Below, piece after piece: positions 18,035 through 29,261 of a DNA stretch of 64,000 bases (within the stretch, counting starts at the first letter, position 1; each line of letters starts with the position of its first letter). The translations under genes and the position numbers were made by a program. The notes beneath the pieces are model-generated. The model saw only the letters and a list, made by a program, of their open reading frames with translations, made no database searches and had not been told where the DNA came from. Where the stretch lies: assembly GCA_930989535.1 (NCBI GenBank), contig CAKNLK010000007.1:39581-103580 (forward strand). The letters run 5' to 3'. This DNA comes from an uncultured Clostridia bacterium (GTDB taxonomy: Bacteria > Bacillota > Clostridia > Christensenellales > Borkfalkiaceae).

Positions 18035-18892
18035 TTATTCTCCCTTCCCTTCGAAATCCTCCTCCTTTGCAAACGCGGGCGGCAGAATGAGCGAATATTC
18101 CCCCGCCAGCGGGCGCGGGCTGATTGCCACCGCCACATCTCTTACTATATGCGCCTTGCCTCGAAAATATATCTCCAATTCATCGATTCGGAACACCGTC
18201 AGCTCGCTTTTGCCGTTGACCGTTTCCACTGCCTGCTTTTCGCACGGCGTTTTGCCCGTGAACAGCCCGTCCGCCAAAAGCGAGAGCGCCAGCGAGCGCT
18301 CCGCCACCGCCACGGGGTTGCCACGCCTGTCTTTGAGGCGGTTGCCCGTATCGACGAACGCTTTCGCCTCCGCGCTGCTGCCCCCGAGCGTCAGGCGGCA
18401 GGTAAAAATGTATGCCGCCGTTTTGCCGTGTCTTGTCAGCATTTTTGCAAAACGTATCCCGAAAACGACGACCAGCACGCACCCCGCGACCAGCACGCCC
18501 GAGGGCAGGCGGAACAGGGTGTACGTCAGTTCCCCCTCCCCCTCGTTGGGGGAAATTTGCGCAAACAGCGCGGTGAGCATGCCCGCCAGGGCGAACATGT
18601 ACCCGACGAACGCGAGCGAGCAGAGGGCGTACGTCCGCTTTTTTTTGAACTTTGCCGCGGGCAGGGGCAATACCGCCGCCACCCCGTACTTGACCAAAAT
18701 ATCGACGGCGGCGGGAACGGTATAATACAGCTTAAAAACCGTATACCCCACGGCGAGCGCCGTGCCGAAGAGCGCCGTCAAAAAGATGCGCCACAGCTTT
18801 GCCTCCCCCTTGACCGTTTTGACCGCGCAGTACAAGAGAGCCGCGTCGGCGCAGAAGTTATCGAGGATGAGCGTATCGAGATAGACGACCAT
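18035..18892 (-). CDS. spoIIGA: Sporulation sigma-E factor-processing peptidase SpoIIGA
   Basis: SpoIIGA is a membrane-anchored aspartic protease that activates pro-SigE at the asymmetric septum. This copy has 285 residues. The first half has about five membrane segments, starting VVYLDTLILDNFCADAALLY. The soluble second half carries the active-site motif FVDTGNRL. The start MVVYLD at 18892 has GGGAGGGGAG upstream. A TATAAT lies at 18926-18931 (minus) without a clear -35 at 17 bases. This fits an activator-dependent spoIIG promoter. A TTCGGCA motif upstream resembles a Spo0A box with one mismatch, so Spo0A control is possible but not proven. Confidence 0.93.
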   Translation of the reverse strand: MVVYLDTLILDNFCADAALLYCAVKTVKGEAKLWRIFLTALFGTALAVGYTVFKLYYTVPAAVDILVKYGVAAVLPLPAAKFKKKRTYALCSLAFVGYMFALAGMLTALFAQISPNEGEGELTYTLFRLPSGVLVAGCVLVVVFGIRFAKMLTRHGKTAAYIFTCRLTLGGSSAEAKAFVDTGNRLKDRRGNPVAVAERSLALSLLADGLFTGKTPCEKQAVETVNGKSELTVFRIDELEIYFRGKAHIVRDVAVAISPRPLAGEYSLILPPAFAKEEDFEGKGE

Positions 18893-19025
18893 TTCTCCCC
18901 TCCCGCCCGCCTTTTTTCCGATTTCATTATACACCCGCGCCGCGGCGGTTTTTTGGATACGATTGCCGAAACCCGCCGAATTTTATACTTTCACACAGTT
19001 TGCGCAGAAATCGTTAATCAAGTGC

Positions 19026-19055
19026 TTGACATTTTCACGGGGGGGGGGATACTAT
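19026..19055 (+). promoter_or_regulatory. Promoter with a 10-G tract in the spacer
   Basis: TTGACA (19026-19031) and TACTAT (19050-19055) are separated by 18 bases that include an uninterrupted run of ten G (19039-19048). A one-base loss would give the optimal 17-base spacing. This is a candidate phase-variable promoter in front of the decayed ABC gene. Confidence 0.7.
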
Positions 19056-19090
19056 TGTGCAATAGCAAATTTGATATCGGGAAACAACGT

Positions 19091-20127
19091 ATACTGGAAG
19101 TAAAAAACATATGTAAAACTTACCGCCCGAAAAAGGGCGCGGAGACGAAGGCGCTGGACGACGTTTCCGTCTCCTTCCCCGAGACGGGCATGGTGTTCCT
19201 GCTCGGCAAATCGGGAAGCGGAAAATCGACGCTTTTAAACATCTGCGGCGGACTGGACAGGGCGGACTCGGGCGAAATTATCATCAAGGGCAAGAGCAGC
19301 AAGGACTTCACCCCTACCGACTTCGACAGCTGCCGCAACACGCTCGTCGGGTTCGTGTTCCAGGAATACAATATCCTCAGCGAATTTACCGTGGAGGACA
19401 ACATAGCGCTCGCGCTCGAACTGCAAAACAAAAAGCGGGACGAAAAGCGAATCGCCGAAATTTTCACGACAGGGAGTTTGCGTAGAACTACGCCGACCGC
19501 ATCATCGAACTCAAAGACGGCAAAATCATCGCCGACCGCACGCGGGAGGGAGACGCGGCGCAACTGAAAAACGTGCAGTTCATCGGCAACGACACGATTG
19601 CCGTGCGCGACGGCTCGGCGCTGACTGACAGCATCTTTACAATCCGTGACGACGACTCGACAGACTCCATCGCCAACGCAGTCGTGGGCGAAATACTCGG
19701 CGCGAGCGCCATCATACAGGGCATACAATATCTGACTCTCGGCGTGGGGCTCGGATTTACCGTATTCGCCATGCTGCTCATGTTCAACTTCATCTCCGCT
19801 TCCATCACGGCGAAAAAGAAGGAAATCGGTATACTGCGCGCCATCGGCGCACGGAGCACCGACGTGTTCAAAATATTCTGGTCGGAGGCGCTCATCGTGG
19901 CGGGGGCATGCCTGGTGCTGTCGGTAATCGTCTGCGTCGCGCTCTGCCCCGTCATCAATGCGGCTATCATCGATAACACGGCTTTGAACGTATCCCTGCT
20001 CCTGTTTACGCCCCTGTCTTTCCTGTTTATGGCGGCGGTGGCGCTGGTAACCGCAACCCTCTCCACCCTGCTCCCCGTTTCGCTCTACGCCAAAAAGCCG
20101 CCCGTGGAGAGTATCCGCGCCCTGTAA
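19091..20127 (+). pseudogene. Decayed ABC transporter ATPase-permease fusion
   Basis: An ABC ATPase opens well (ILEVKNICKTYRPKKGAE, Walker A GKSGSGKST, Q-loop FVFQEYNILSEFTVEDN) but is lost after about residue 117. The signature motif, Walker B and most of the H-loop region are missing. Its tail then reappears in another frame as HDREFA, an in-frame TAG, and NYADRIIELKDGKIIADRT. From 19573 the frame continues into an FtsX/MacB-type permease end (TLGVGLGFTVFAMLLMFNF, KKEIGILRAIGARSTDVF, SVSLYAKKPPVESIRAL-like end). At least one internal deletion, a frame change and a stop make it non-functional as one protein. No ATG is present at the expected start, where ATA stands. The downstream part (19573-20127, 184 codons) could still be translated. 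Confidence 0.82.
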
Positions 20128-20170
20128 TTCAGAGCACAGGTGCAGCCGCAGCGCTATCTATATGAAAACA

Positions 20171-20192
20171 GCCCCGCGCAATAGCGCGGGGC
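20171..20192. terminator. Hairpin terminator between convergent genes
   Basis: Arms GCCCCGCGC (20171-20179) and GCGCGGGGC (20184-20192). On the minus strand TGTTTTC follows; it probably ends the acetyltransferase transcript. Confidence 0.7.
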
Positions 20193-20210
20193 TACTTTCT
20201 GTATGAATTT

Positions 20211-20822
20211 TTATTCGTTCGGCAGCTTCATCTTGTCCTTTTCGGTGATGGGGCGGATGACGCGGCAAGGGTTGCCCGCCGCAAACACGCCCGCGGGAAT
20301 GTCCTTCGTGACGACGCTTCCCGCGCCGATGACCGAGTCGTGCCCGATGGTGACGCCGCCGCACACCGTGACGTTCGAGGCGAGCCAGACATTGTCTTCA
20401 ATCGTAATCGGGCGGGCGTACTCGTAGTCGAATGTGCCGCCCTTGCCGTCCGGGCGCATATTCCGGTCGCACGCAAGGAGCGGATGCACGGGCGTGACGA
20501 TGGAAACGTTCGGCCCGATAAAGCACTGCTTCCCGATTTTTACGGGCGCGACATCGAGGATTGTGAGGTTGAAGTTGGAGAAAAAATCTTCCCCCACGGT
20601 GGTATTGACACCGTAATCGAAGCGGATGGGCGGCTCGCACCAGATGCGCTCCCCGCACCCGCCGAAGATACGGCGCAAGAGAGCCTGCCGCTTTTCCCGC
20701 TCGTCCTCCTCCGAATTGTTGTATTGGTAGAACAGTCGGCGCACGCGGCTGCGCATAGAGGCGAGTTCCTCGTCTGCGGGGTTGTACAGTTCGCCGCGTA
20801 TCATCTTTTCATATTCGCGCAT
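20211..20822 (-). CDS. Sugar O-acetyltransferase (maltose/galactoside acetyltransferase family)
   Basis: This is a 203-residue left-handed beta-helix acyltransferase of the Maa/LacA/NodL group, which moves acetyl from acetyl-CoA to a sugar hydroxyl. The N-terminal Mac domain is visible (EYEKMIRGELYNPADEEL). Hexapeptide repeats run through VNTTVGEDFFSNFNLTILD, IGKQCFIGPNVSI, IEDNVWLASNVTVCGGVTI and GHDSVIGAGSVVTKDIPAG, ending in AAGNPCRVIRPI. The catalytic His is probably that in TPVHPL. It follows the UroD-like gene by nine bases in the same direction, so the two are probably co-transcribed. The natural sugar is unknown. Confidence 0.92.
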   Translation of the reverse strand: MREYEKMIRGELYNPADEELASMRSRVRRLFYQYNNSEEDEREKRQALLRRIFGGCGERIWCEPPIRFDYGVNTTVGEDFFSNFNLTILDVAPVKIGKQCFIGPNVSIVTPVHPLLACDRNMRPDGKGGTFDYEYARPITIEDNVWLASNVTVCGGVTIGHDSVIGAGSVVTKDIPAGVFAAGNPCRVIRPITEKDKMKLPNE

Positions 20823-20831
20823 GAAATTCCC

Positions 20832-21929
20832 TCAATAGCGGCCGTATTTGTACGCCGCATTGTACATAGCGATGAGATTTTCGACGGGGGTATTGTCCTG
20901 AATTTGATGCGTGGGCGCAAAATGGTAGCCGCGCACCGCCTTCATCACCTCCAGCGTATCCTTGCAGACGGCGTCCACCTCTTCGGGCGTGCCGTAGGCG
21001 AGCGGCCCCGCCGTGGAGATGCAGCCGCGGAAGTTCAGGCGGCCGCCGAAGTGCTCGGCAAGGTAGCGCGGGCTCATGTTCACCGCCTCGGGCTGCAGCG
21101 TATCGACGCCGCGTACCCCCATTTCGATAAAGTCTTCATATGCCCAACTGCTGCTGCCGCAGGTATGCACAATTGCCGGCAGATTGTACGACTTGGCGAG
21201 GTCGACGAACATCTTATGGATGGGTTTGATTTGCTCGCGGTACAAATCGAGGCTGATCATCGGGCCGATTTGCGTGCCGAGGTCTTCTCCCAGCCAGACA
21301 AAGTCGATGTATCCCCTGCACTTGGCGAGGAGTTTATCCATCATTTCCAGCTGAAATTTCGCGCGGCGGTGCATAAAGCGGAGCGCCGCTTCGTCCCCCA
21401 GCATGACGTGGCAGAGCACGTCTTCCACGCCCATAATCCTGCCGTTGGAGTTGAGCACGTCGGGAACGCCTGCGCTGCCGACGTACAGTCCGTATTCGCC
21501 GCCGTAGCTCTTCGCCTGCGCGAGCGCCGCGTCGTAATCGAAATCGTTCGCGTCGGGGACGGGGAAATTGTCGAACATCTCATCCGTCGCGTCCTTGAGC
21601 GGAAAATCGCAGAAGTCCCAATAATAGCCGCTCTCGTTTTCCACTTTGCGCATGATGCAGCCCTCGAGCGGGTCGACCATGCGGTCGGGCGGGCAATGAA
21701 AAATCTGCTTGCCGATATACGGCGGATTGATGCCGCGGTAATCGACGCCGAGCGCACGATACATCGCCTCCATGTCGTCGGTCGGAAGCCCGAGCGCGCG
21801 GCAGAATCTGGAATGCACCGTGGGATTGGTGTCGTACCCGATGGTCACGCGGTCGGTCTTTTCAAATTCAAAGGTGCGGCGAACCCGCTCCCTGGAAGTC
21901 ATCGTTTCCTTGCATTTTTCAATCAGCAT
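20832..21929 (-). CDS. Uroporphyrinogen decarboxylase-like (corrinoid methyltransferase type) protein
   Basis: This 365-residue protein has the UroD fold. It opens with TSRERVRRTFEFEKTDRVTIGYD, contains VWLGEDLGTQIGPMISLDLYREQI, and ends with an MtaA/CmuA-like HTCGSSSWAYEDFIEMGVRGVDTLQ segment. In gut Clostridia such proteins are usually not haem enzymes but methyltransferases for methoxylated or methylated substrates. That is inference from the family, and no corrinoid protein lies nearby. The start MLIEKCKE at 21929 follows GGGGGGAAA. Promoter: TTGTCT-17-TATAAT. A second, divergent homologue is at 29262. Confidence 0.85.
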   Translation of the reverse strand: MLIEKCKETMTSRERVRRTFEFEKTDRVTIGYDTNPTVHSRFCRALGLPTDDMEAMYRALGVDYRGINPPYIGKQIFHCPPDRMVDPLEGCIMRKVENESGYYWDFCDFPLKDATDEMFDNFPVPDANDFDYDAALAQAKSYGGEYGLYVGSAGVPDVLNSNGRIMGVEDVLCHVMLGDEAALRFMHRRAKFQLEMMDKLLAKCRGYIDFVWLGEDLGTQIGPMISLDLYREQIKPIHKMFVDLAKSYNLPAIVHTCGSSSWAYEDFIEMGVRGVDTLQPEAVNMSPRYLAEHFGGRLNFRGCISTAGPLAYGTPEEVDAVCKDTLEVMKAVRGYHFAPTHQIQDNTPVENLIAMYNAAYKYGRY

Positions 21930-21961
21930 AAAGTTTCCCCCCAAATAAGGTTTCTTTAAAA

Positions 21962-21990
21962 ATTATAAAATAAATTCATAAAAAAGACAA
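21962..21990 (-). promoter_or_regulatory. Sigma-A type promoter for the UroD-like gene
   Basis: Minus strand: TTGTCT (21985-21990), 17 bases, TATAAT (21962-21967), 33 bases before the start. Confidence 0.75.
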
Positions 21991-22029
21991 CGATATAAAT
22001 ATATTATTTTGACAAAAATTTTTTATAAC

Positions 22030-22066
22030 GGTATGCGCCGCGGGCATTCAGCCCGCGGCGCATACC
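22030..22066 (-). terminator. Strong terminator after the lipoprotein gene
   Basis: A perfect 16-bp stem (22030-22045 with 22051-22066) with a five-base loop; on the minus strand an A/T-rich tail with a T run follows. Confidence 0.85.
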
Positions 22067-22084
22067 ATTCCTCTTAACCTCCTC

Positions 22085-24112
22085 TTAACCCCAACGCCCG
22101 CACAAATCGTCCGTTTGCGAAGCGGTGAGAGCCCCCGTATAAGTACAATTATAAAATATCCCTTCGTGTTCGATATGCCCCATATACCCGACGATACCGC
22201 CGGCCGCTTCTGCCGCAATAACGTCTGCATCCACGCTGCAATCGGTAAACGTATAATTAAAGCGGTTCGAGCCGTAAAAATGATAAGCAAACCCTGCAAT
22301 ACCGCCGGCATAACAGTCTGCCCCATCCTGCGAAGCCGGCTTTTCTGCCTTGACTGTACCAGTAAACGAGCAGCCGCGGAAAACCGCATCGTTGGCCGAA
22401 CCGACCAAACCGCCGGCGCGGCTCCCGACTACAACGCCTTGCGCGCTGCAATTTTGAAAGACTGCCCGCCCGCCGTTGCACCCGACGAGCGCCCCCGCGC
22501 ACGCTCTGGACTGCCGATCGCCCGCATAATCGCTTACGTCGACAAAAACATTTTCCAACTGCAAACCGATAAAGCAAGCCGATACAGACTCCGCAAACAG
22601 CCCGGCATAGACATGTTCGTCGTCAAGGGAGGAAGAATCTATCGTAAGATTGCGTATCGTATAACCGCCCGGGTTGAAAAACATGCCCGTAAACGGAGCA
22701 TCGTAGCCGAGAGGCCTCCAATCGACGCCCGTCAAGTCTATATCCGCAGCAAGAACATAATTCCCGGCAAGGTTATTTTCAATATTTTGCAAATCTTCCG
22801 CCGTCCGCACGGCAATCATCGTATCTGCATCCGCAACAACGATTTCGCCGCACAGCCCGCCGATATATTGTTTCGTATCGTCCACCAAGTGGAGATACAG
22901 CTCTGTTTTTCCGTTTCCGACGGCGACGAGACGGTCGCCCGATACAGCCGCAACGGACGGATCGCCCGTAACAGCGTAGGCAAGGTGATATTCGATACCC
23001 GTTCCCTCCGCCAATGCCGCTGCGTCAATCAGTTCCGTTTCCCAGGCGTCGAGCAGATATGTGACAAACGGAAGGCCCTCGATTACGTTCGTAACCCCAT
23101 TGCGGAAGCTGTGCCACATCACTTTGCAGCCGCCGTTCCAACTATCCGCCCAACCGGCGGGCTTTTCCGCGTCCCCGCAATAGATTTGCGTAATCTCCGA
23201 AGCGGAAAAAACTTCCTCCCCCATTGTCTCCACGCTTCCCTCGAAAATTGCCCGCTTCAACGCCGTACAGCCGTAAAAGGCGCGGTCGCCCACCGCTTTG
23301 AGAGAACCGTCTAAATCGATCGTTAAATCGGAGAGATTGGCACAATTTTCGAAGGCGTGCGCACCGATTCGTGTAACAGTAGACGGAATATACACCGAGC
23401 GCATTGTGCAATCGGCAAACCCGTTCGGCTCGACCGCTACGACGGGAGCGCCTTTATATTCGGCGGGGATTACGATATCGTCCAGATATTTGGCTCTCCC
23501 CGCGGAAACCGCGTAGCCGCGGCTCCCGCCCGGCGTTCCGATCGGATAAAATTCCAACAAAGCGCTCTGTCCGGGCAATGCCTCTCCCGCGTAAATACCG
23601 GTGTCCGTGTTGCCTATCCACCAATTTCCGTTTTCGCCGATTGCAGGCGTTTTTCCGTCCTGTCCGTCCGCGCCGGGTATCCCCTGCTCGCCCTGCATGC
23701 CTTGCTCGCCTTGTTCTCCCTGTTCCCCCTGCTCACCTGCCGGGCCTTGCTCTCCCTGTTCTCCGCGGGCGGGAATACCCGTATCGGTATCGCCTATCCA
23801 CCAATTTCCGTTTTCACCGATTGCGGGCGTTTTTCCGTCCTTCCCGTCGGCCCCCATTAACGATGAAAGCCACTCCTCCTCCGTCCCGGAGTACCCATGC
23901 CGGCAAGCAATTTCATAGGCCGAATCGCCCTCAAAAAGCGCTGCAAATTCCTCATATGTGCCCTCGTATCCCTCTGCTACGGCGGCTTCGTAAACGTCCT
24001 GCAGCGTTTCAACAGAACCGCCGCACCCGACAGCGAGTATAGCGATGCCCGCACACAGGAGCAATACAACCCATACAGAAATAAACCGATAAAGGCACTG
24101 CATCTTTTTCAT
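22085..24112 (-). CDS. Surface lipoprotein with collagen-like, leucine-rich and GLUG-type repeats
   Basis: This 675-residue protein begins with a lipoprotein signal; the lipobox LAVGC places the lipidated cysteine at residue 30. Residues 117-152 are collagen-like Gly-X-Y triplets dominated by GEQ. They are flanked on both sides by the duplicated phrase [15 protein letters not shown] (residues 93-107 and 153-167). Residues about 200-330 look like BspA-type leucine-rich repeats ([17 protein letters not shown]). A Big2-like stretch ([17 protein letters not shown]) and C-terminal GLUG-like repeats ([20 protein letters not shown]) follow. It is likely an exposed adhesin or binding protein. The start has GGGAGGATG upstream. 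Its promoter has a G tract in the spacer, so on/off expression is plausible. Confidence 0.88.
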   Translation of the reverse strand: MKKMQCLYRFISVWVVLLLCAGIAILAVGCGGSVETLQDVYEAAVAEGYEGTYEEFAALFEGDSAYEIACRHGYSGTEEEWLSSLMGADGKDGKTPAIGENGNWWIGDTDTGIPARGEQGEQGPAGEQGEQGEQGEQGMQGEQGIPGADGQDGKTPAIGENGNWWIGNTDTGIYAGEALPGQSALLEFYPIGTPGGSRGYAVSAGRAKYLDDIVIPAEYKGAPVVAVEPNGFADCTMRSVYIPSTVTRIGAHAFENCANLSDLTIDLDGSLKAVGDRAFYGCTALKRAIFEGSVETMGEEVFSASEITQIYCGDAEKPAGWADSWNGGCKVMWHSFRNGVTNVIEGLPFVTYLLDAWETELIDAAALAEGTGIEYHLAYAVTGDPSVAAVSGDRLVAVGNGKTELYLHLVDDTKQYIGGLCGEIVVADADTMIAVRTAEDLQNIENNLAGNYVLAADIDLTGVDWRPLGYDAPFTGMFFNPGGYTIRNLTIDSSSLDDEHVYAGLFAESVSACFIGLQLENVFVDVSDYAGDRQSRACAGALVGCNGGRAVFQNCSAQGVVVGSRAGGLVGSANDAVFRGCSFTGTVKAEKPASQDGADCYAGGIAGFAYHFYGSNRFNYTFTDCSVDADVIAAEAAGGIVGYMGHIEHEGIFYNCTYTGALTASQTDDLCGRWG

Positions 24113-24145
24113 TGTTCATCCTCCCATAATTCATATTCTAAATCC

Positions 24146-24175
24146 ATTATACCCCCCCCCGAGCGGAATTGTCAA
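24146..24175 (-). promoter_or_regulatory. Promoter with a 9-G tract in the spacer
   Basis: Minus strand: TTGACA (24170-24175) and TATAAT (24146-24151) are 18 bases apart. Nine consecutive G (24152-24160 on this strand) directly abut the -10 box. This is a candidate phase-variable promoter for the lipoprotein. Confidence 0.8.
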
Positions 24176-24241
24176 TCGTTTATCATTATTCGTTTATGCG
24201 GCAAACAATCCGGCATCTTCGTGATTTGTTCAGGATACAGC

Positions 24242-24276
24242 AAAAAAGACTTCGGTTTTCACCGAAGTCTTTTTTA
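24242..24276. terminator. Terminator after tuf
   Basis: The stem AAAAGACTTCGG with its complement and a TTTTCA loop is flanked by A and T runs on both sides, so it can act in both directions; it ends the str operon. Confidence 0.9.
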
Positions 24277-24290
24277 TTAGTAATTTTCAA

Positions 24291-25511
24291 TTACTTGACG
24301 ATTTTGGAAACGACGCCCGAACCGACCGTTCTGCCGCCCTCACGGATAGCGAAACGGAGACCTTCTTCGACCGCGACCGGCTTGATGAGCGAAACGTCGA
24401 TTTTGACGTTGTCGCCGGGCATGACCATTTCAACGCCTTCCGGCAGTTTGATGGAGCCCGTAACGTCCGTCGTGCGGATGAAGAACTGAGGACGATAGTT
24501 GTTGAAGAACGGGGTGTGACGGCCGCCTTCTTCCTTCGTCAGAACGTACACCTGCGCTTCGAACTCGGTGTGGGGATGAATCGAACCGGGCTTCGCGATA
24601 ACCTGACCCTTTTCGATGTCCTTACGGTCGATACCGCGGAGCAGAGCGCCGACGTTGTCGCCCGCCATAGCTTCGTCGAGCATCTTGCGGAACATTTCCA
24701 GACCGGTGATGACCGTCGAACGGGGCTTCTCGATGAGACCAACGATTTCGGCGGGATCGCCGACTTTCGCCACGCCGCGCTCAACACGGCCCGTAGCAAC
24801 GGTACCGCGGCCGGAGATCGTGAACACGTCTTCGACAGGGAGCAGGAAAGGCTTGTCGTCCTCACGGACGGGATCAGGGATATACGCATCGATCGCATCC
24901 ATGAGCTCGAGGATGCACTTGCACTCGGGAGCAGCGAGGATTTCCGCATCGGAAGCGCCGCTGGTAGCCTTTTCCAAAGCCTTCAAAGCGGAACCCTTGA
25001 TGATGGGCGTCTTGTCGCCGGGGAAGCCGTACTTGGTGAGCAGGTCGCGGATTTCTTCTTCGACGAGTTCGAGCAGTTCGGGATCGTCGACCTGATCGGT
25101 CTTGTTCATGAACACGACGATATAAGGCACGCCGACCTGACGGGCGAGCAGGATGTGCTCACGGGTCTGGGGCATCGGGCCGTCCGTCGCCGCAACGACG
25201 AGGATCGCGCCGTCCATCTGCGCGGCGCCGGTGATCATGTTCTTGACATAGTCGGCGTGGCCCGGGCAGTCAACGTGCGCATAGTGGCGCTTGTCCGTCT
25301 GGTACTCGACGTGCGCGGTGTTGATCGTGATACCACGAGCCTTCTCTTCCGGCGCCTTGTCGATTTCATCGTACTTCATTTTAGCAGCCTGACCTTTGGC
25401 AGCCATAACCATCGTGATAGCTGCGGTCAGAGTCGTTTTGCCGTGGTCAACGTGGCCGATCGTGCCGACGTTAACGTGGGGTTTGCTTCTGTCGAATTTA
25501 GCCTTAGCCAT
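24291..25511 (-). CDS. tuf: Translation elongation factor Tu
   Basis: EF-Tu brings aminoacyl-tRNA to the ribosome as a GTP complex. This copy has 406 residues. The G1 motif is [11 protein letters not shown], followed by [24 protein letters not shown] and MNKTDQVDD. Domain 2 ([17 protein letters not shown]) and the C-terminal domain 3 ([28 protein letters not shown]) are complete. It is the last gene of the str operon but also has its own promoter in the 187-base gap after fusA, which allows tuf to exceed the rest of the operon. Confidence 0.99.
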   Translation of the reverse strand: MAKAKFDRSKPHVNVGTIGHVDHGKTTLTAAITMVMAAKGQAAKMKYDEIDKAPEEKARGITINTAHVEYQTDKRHYAHVDCPGHADYVKNMITGAAQMDGAILVVAATDGPMPQTREHILLARQVGVPYIVVFMNKTDQVDDPELLELVEEEIRDLLTKYGFPGDKTPIIKGSALKALEKATSGASDAEILAAPECKCILELMDAIDAYIPDPVREDDKPFLLPVEDVFTISGRGTVATGRVERGVAKVGDPAEIVGLIEKPRSTVITGLEMFRKMLDEAMAGDNVGALLRGIDRKDIEKGQVIAKPGSIHPHTEFEAQVYVLTKEEGGRHTPFFNNYRPQFFIRTTDVTGSIKLPEGVEMVMPGDNVKIDVSLIKPVAVEEGLRFAIREGGRTVGSGVVSKIVK

Positions 25512-25626
25512 TTTCGTTCCTCCAAATAAATTTTTATTTTTTAATGATAACTTGTGCGCCGAAATGGTTCCGGCTCTTGCAGCTATCTATCATTAACATG
25601 AATAGCGGCTTTTACAAGCAAGTATA

Positions 25627-25655
25627 ATTATATCTTAATTTGAAAAATATATCAA
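25627..25655 (-). promoter_or_regulatory. Internal str-operon promoter for tuf
   Basis: Minus strand: TTGATA (25650-25655), 17 bases, TATAAT (25627-25632). This gives an untranslated leader of about 110 bases. Confidence 0.8.
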
Positions 25656-25698
25656 TCTTTTTGCGACTTTTTTCAAAAAATTTTTGAAAAACCGCCGC

Positions 25699-27783
<2,085 letters not shown>

Positions 27784-27795
27784 AGTCCACTCCTT

Positions 27796-28266
27796 TTACC
27801 AACGGAAATGCGCGAAAGCCTTGTTCGCCTCCGCCATGCGGTGGGTATCTTCTTTCTTTTTGACAGAGCCGCCCGTGTTGTTGAACGCGTCCATCAGCTC
27901 CGCGGCGAGCTTTTTGCTCATTTCGCGCTCGCTGCGCTTGCGGGTATTGATGACGATCCAACGAATCGCGAGGGTCTGGCGACGCTCGGGACGAATTTCG
28001 ATAGGAACCTGGTAGTTCGCACCGCCGACGCGGCGCGCCTTTACTTCGAGCACCGGCATGACGTTCGCCATCGCCTGGTTGAAGATTTCCATCGGCTCCT
28101 TGCCGAGTTTTTCTTTCATCATGTCGAATGCGTCGTAAACGATTTTCTGCGCCGTGGCCTTGTTGCCGTCGAGCATGATTTGGTTAATCAACTTCGTGAC
28201 GACCTTGCTGCCGTATACGGGGTCGGGCAGAACGTCTCTTTTGGGAACATTGCCTCTCCTGGGCAT
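27796..28266 (-). CDS. rpsG: 30S ribosomal protein S7
   Basis: S7 is the primary binder of the 16S rRNA 3' domain and nucleates head assembly. This copy has 156 residues: [21 protein letters not shown] at the N-terminus, then [27 protein letters not shown] and the C-terminal [27 protein letters not shown] precedes the start. The gap from rpsL is 346 bases, much wider than usual, and appears structured. In Escherichia coli S7 controls this operon by binding between rpsL and rpsG. Confidence 0.98.
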   Translation of the reverse strand: MPRRGNVPKRDVLPDPVYGSKVVTKLINQIMLDGNKATAQKIVYDAFDMMKEKLGKEPMEIFNQAMANVMPVLEVKARRVGGANYQVPIEIRPERRQTLAIRWIVINTRKRSEREMSKKLAAELMDAFNNTGGSVKKKEDTHRMAEANKAFAHFRW

Positions 28267-28612
28267 GATTGAATCCTCCTCTAAATTTTAATGTCAGCCG
28301 CGCAAGTCCGCACTATACTATAAATAATATAAACGGAACCGCGCTTCGGGCTTTTGCCGCCCTGCAACGGGCGAGCCCCTGTTTGGTTGATACAGTGTAA
28401 GGGAAAATAACCCTAGTACAGCTATCGCTTGCTCTTCCACCTGCCGCTCGAACCCCGGCAAACCGCTGCCGGTATTCCTGTGCGGACTGCAGGGAAAAGT
28501 AGCGAACCTTCTGCCTTGCGGCATACTGCCTACTTTCTATCGGGCCATATTGAAAATATATTCCGACAAGTAGGTTCGATTTTGCGGAATTATCCGCCGC
28601 TCTTATCCGAAA
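28267..28612 (-). other. Structured 346-base gap between rpsL and rpsG
   Basis: No coding sequence fits here. On the transcribed minus strand I see several local hairpins: TGCC-GCAA-GGCA at 28512-28523 with a GNRA loop, CCGGCA/TGCCGG at 28455-28472, AGGG/CCCT at 28400-28414, and a nested GC-rich stem near 28340-28375. This could be an S7-type autoregulatory site, another RNA element or a processing region. No strong internal promoter is seen. Confidence 0.5.
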
Positions 28613-28984
28613 TTATTTAGGACGCTTTGCGCCGTATTTGGAGCGAGCCTGTTTTCTCTTCGCAACGCCTGCGGTATCGAGCGCGCCGCGGATGATGTGG
28701 TAACGTACGCCAGGCAAGTCGCGCACACGGCCGCCGCGAATGAGGACGGAGCTGTGCTCGTTGAGGTTGTGGCCCTCGCCCGGAATGTAAACGGTACCTT
28801 CCTGTTTGTTCGTCAAGCGTACGCGCGCAATTTTACGGAGCGCGGAGTTCGGCTTTTTCGGAGAGGTGGTGGAAACGGAAAGGCATACGCCCCTCTTCTG
28901 CGGGCACTGACCCATGATAGGCGTTTTGCTCTTTTCCACGCGGCGCTCTCTGCCGTGCTTGATGAGCTGGTTGATTGTAGGCAT
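28613..28984 (-). CDS. rpsL: 30S ribosomal protein S12
   Basis: S12 lies at the decoding centre and helps control tRNA selection. This copy has 123 residues and starts [20 protein letters not shown]. The decoding loop [17 protein letters not shown] and the second conserved loop [17 protein letters not shown] are intact and of wild-type form, including Lys in the KPNS segment. ACAAGGAGG precedes the start. It heads the str operon behind a TTGACA-17-TAAAAT promoter and a long, structured leader. Confidence 0.98.
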   Translation of the reverse strand: MPTINQLIKHGRERRVEKSKTPIMGQCPQKRGVCLSVSTTSPKKPNSALRKIARVRLTNKQEGTVYIPGEGHNLNEHSSVLIRGGRVRDLPGVRYHIIRGALDTAGVAKRKQARSKYGAKRPK

Positions 28985-29062
28985 GTTTTACCTCCTTGTA
29001 AGATTGGAATATATTTTCAATAAATTGCCCTTACGCAATTTAGAGAAAGCCTGTTCACAAAA

Positions 29063-29179
29063 TTTTCTTTGCCTTTTTCCGGCAAAGAAAAGCCCTTGCG
29101 GCTGCCCGCTGCGCATCGCCCGTTCGGCATGCCCGCGGTTTTTGGGCGCGCAAAAAAATATGCGCCCACAGTCGCAAGG
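29063..29179 (-). ncRNA. Structured 5' leader of the str operon
   Basis: The predicted transcript begins at or near the arm CCTTGCGACTG (29169-29179), which pairs with CAGCCGCAAGG (29094-29104; one G-U). This stem encloses further GC-rich hairpins. Directly after it comes an 11-bp hairpin with arms TTTTCTTTGCC and GGCAAAGAAAA (29063-29091). The rpsL start follows about 80 bases later. It may regulate ribosomal-protein synthesis. Its identity is unknown to me. Confidence 0.5.
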
Positions 29180-29182
29180 ACT

Positions 29183-29211
29183 ATTTTAGCATTTTATACG
29201 CTCGTTGTCAA
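29183..29211 (-). promoter_or_regulatory. Sigma-A type promoter of the str operon
   Basis: Minus strand: TTGACA (29206-29211), 17 bases, TAAAAT (29183-29188). Confidence 0.82.
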
Positions 29212-29261
29212 TTATTTCAAACAATATTATATGCAGAAATCTCCGAAATTGCGGCAAATCT

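Noticed and set aside
28318..28524. 68-codon frame between rpsL and rpsG
   Set aside because: No ribosome site or domain; the region reads better as structured RNA.
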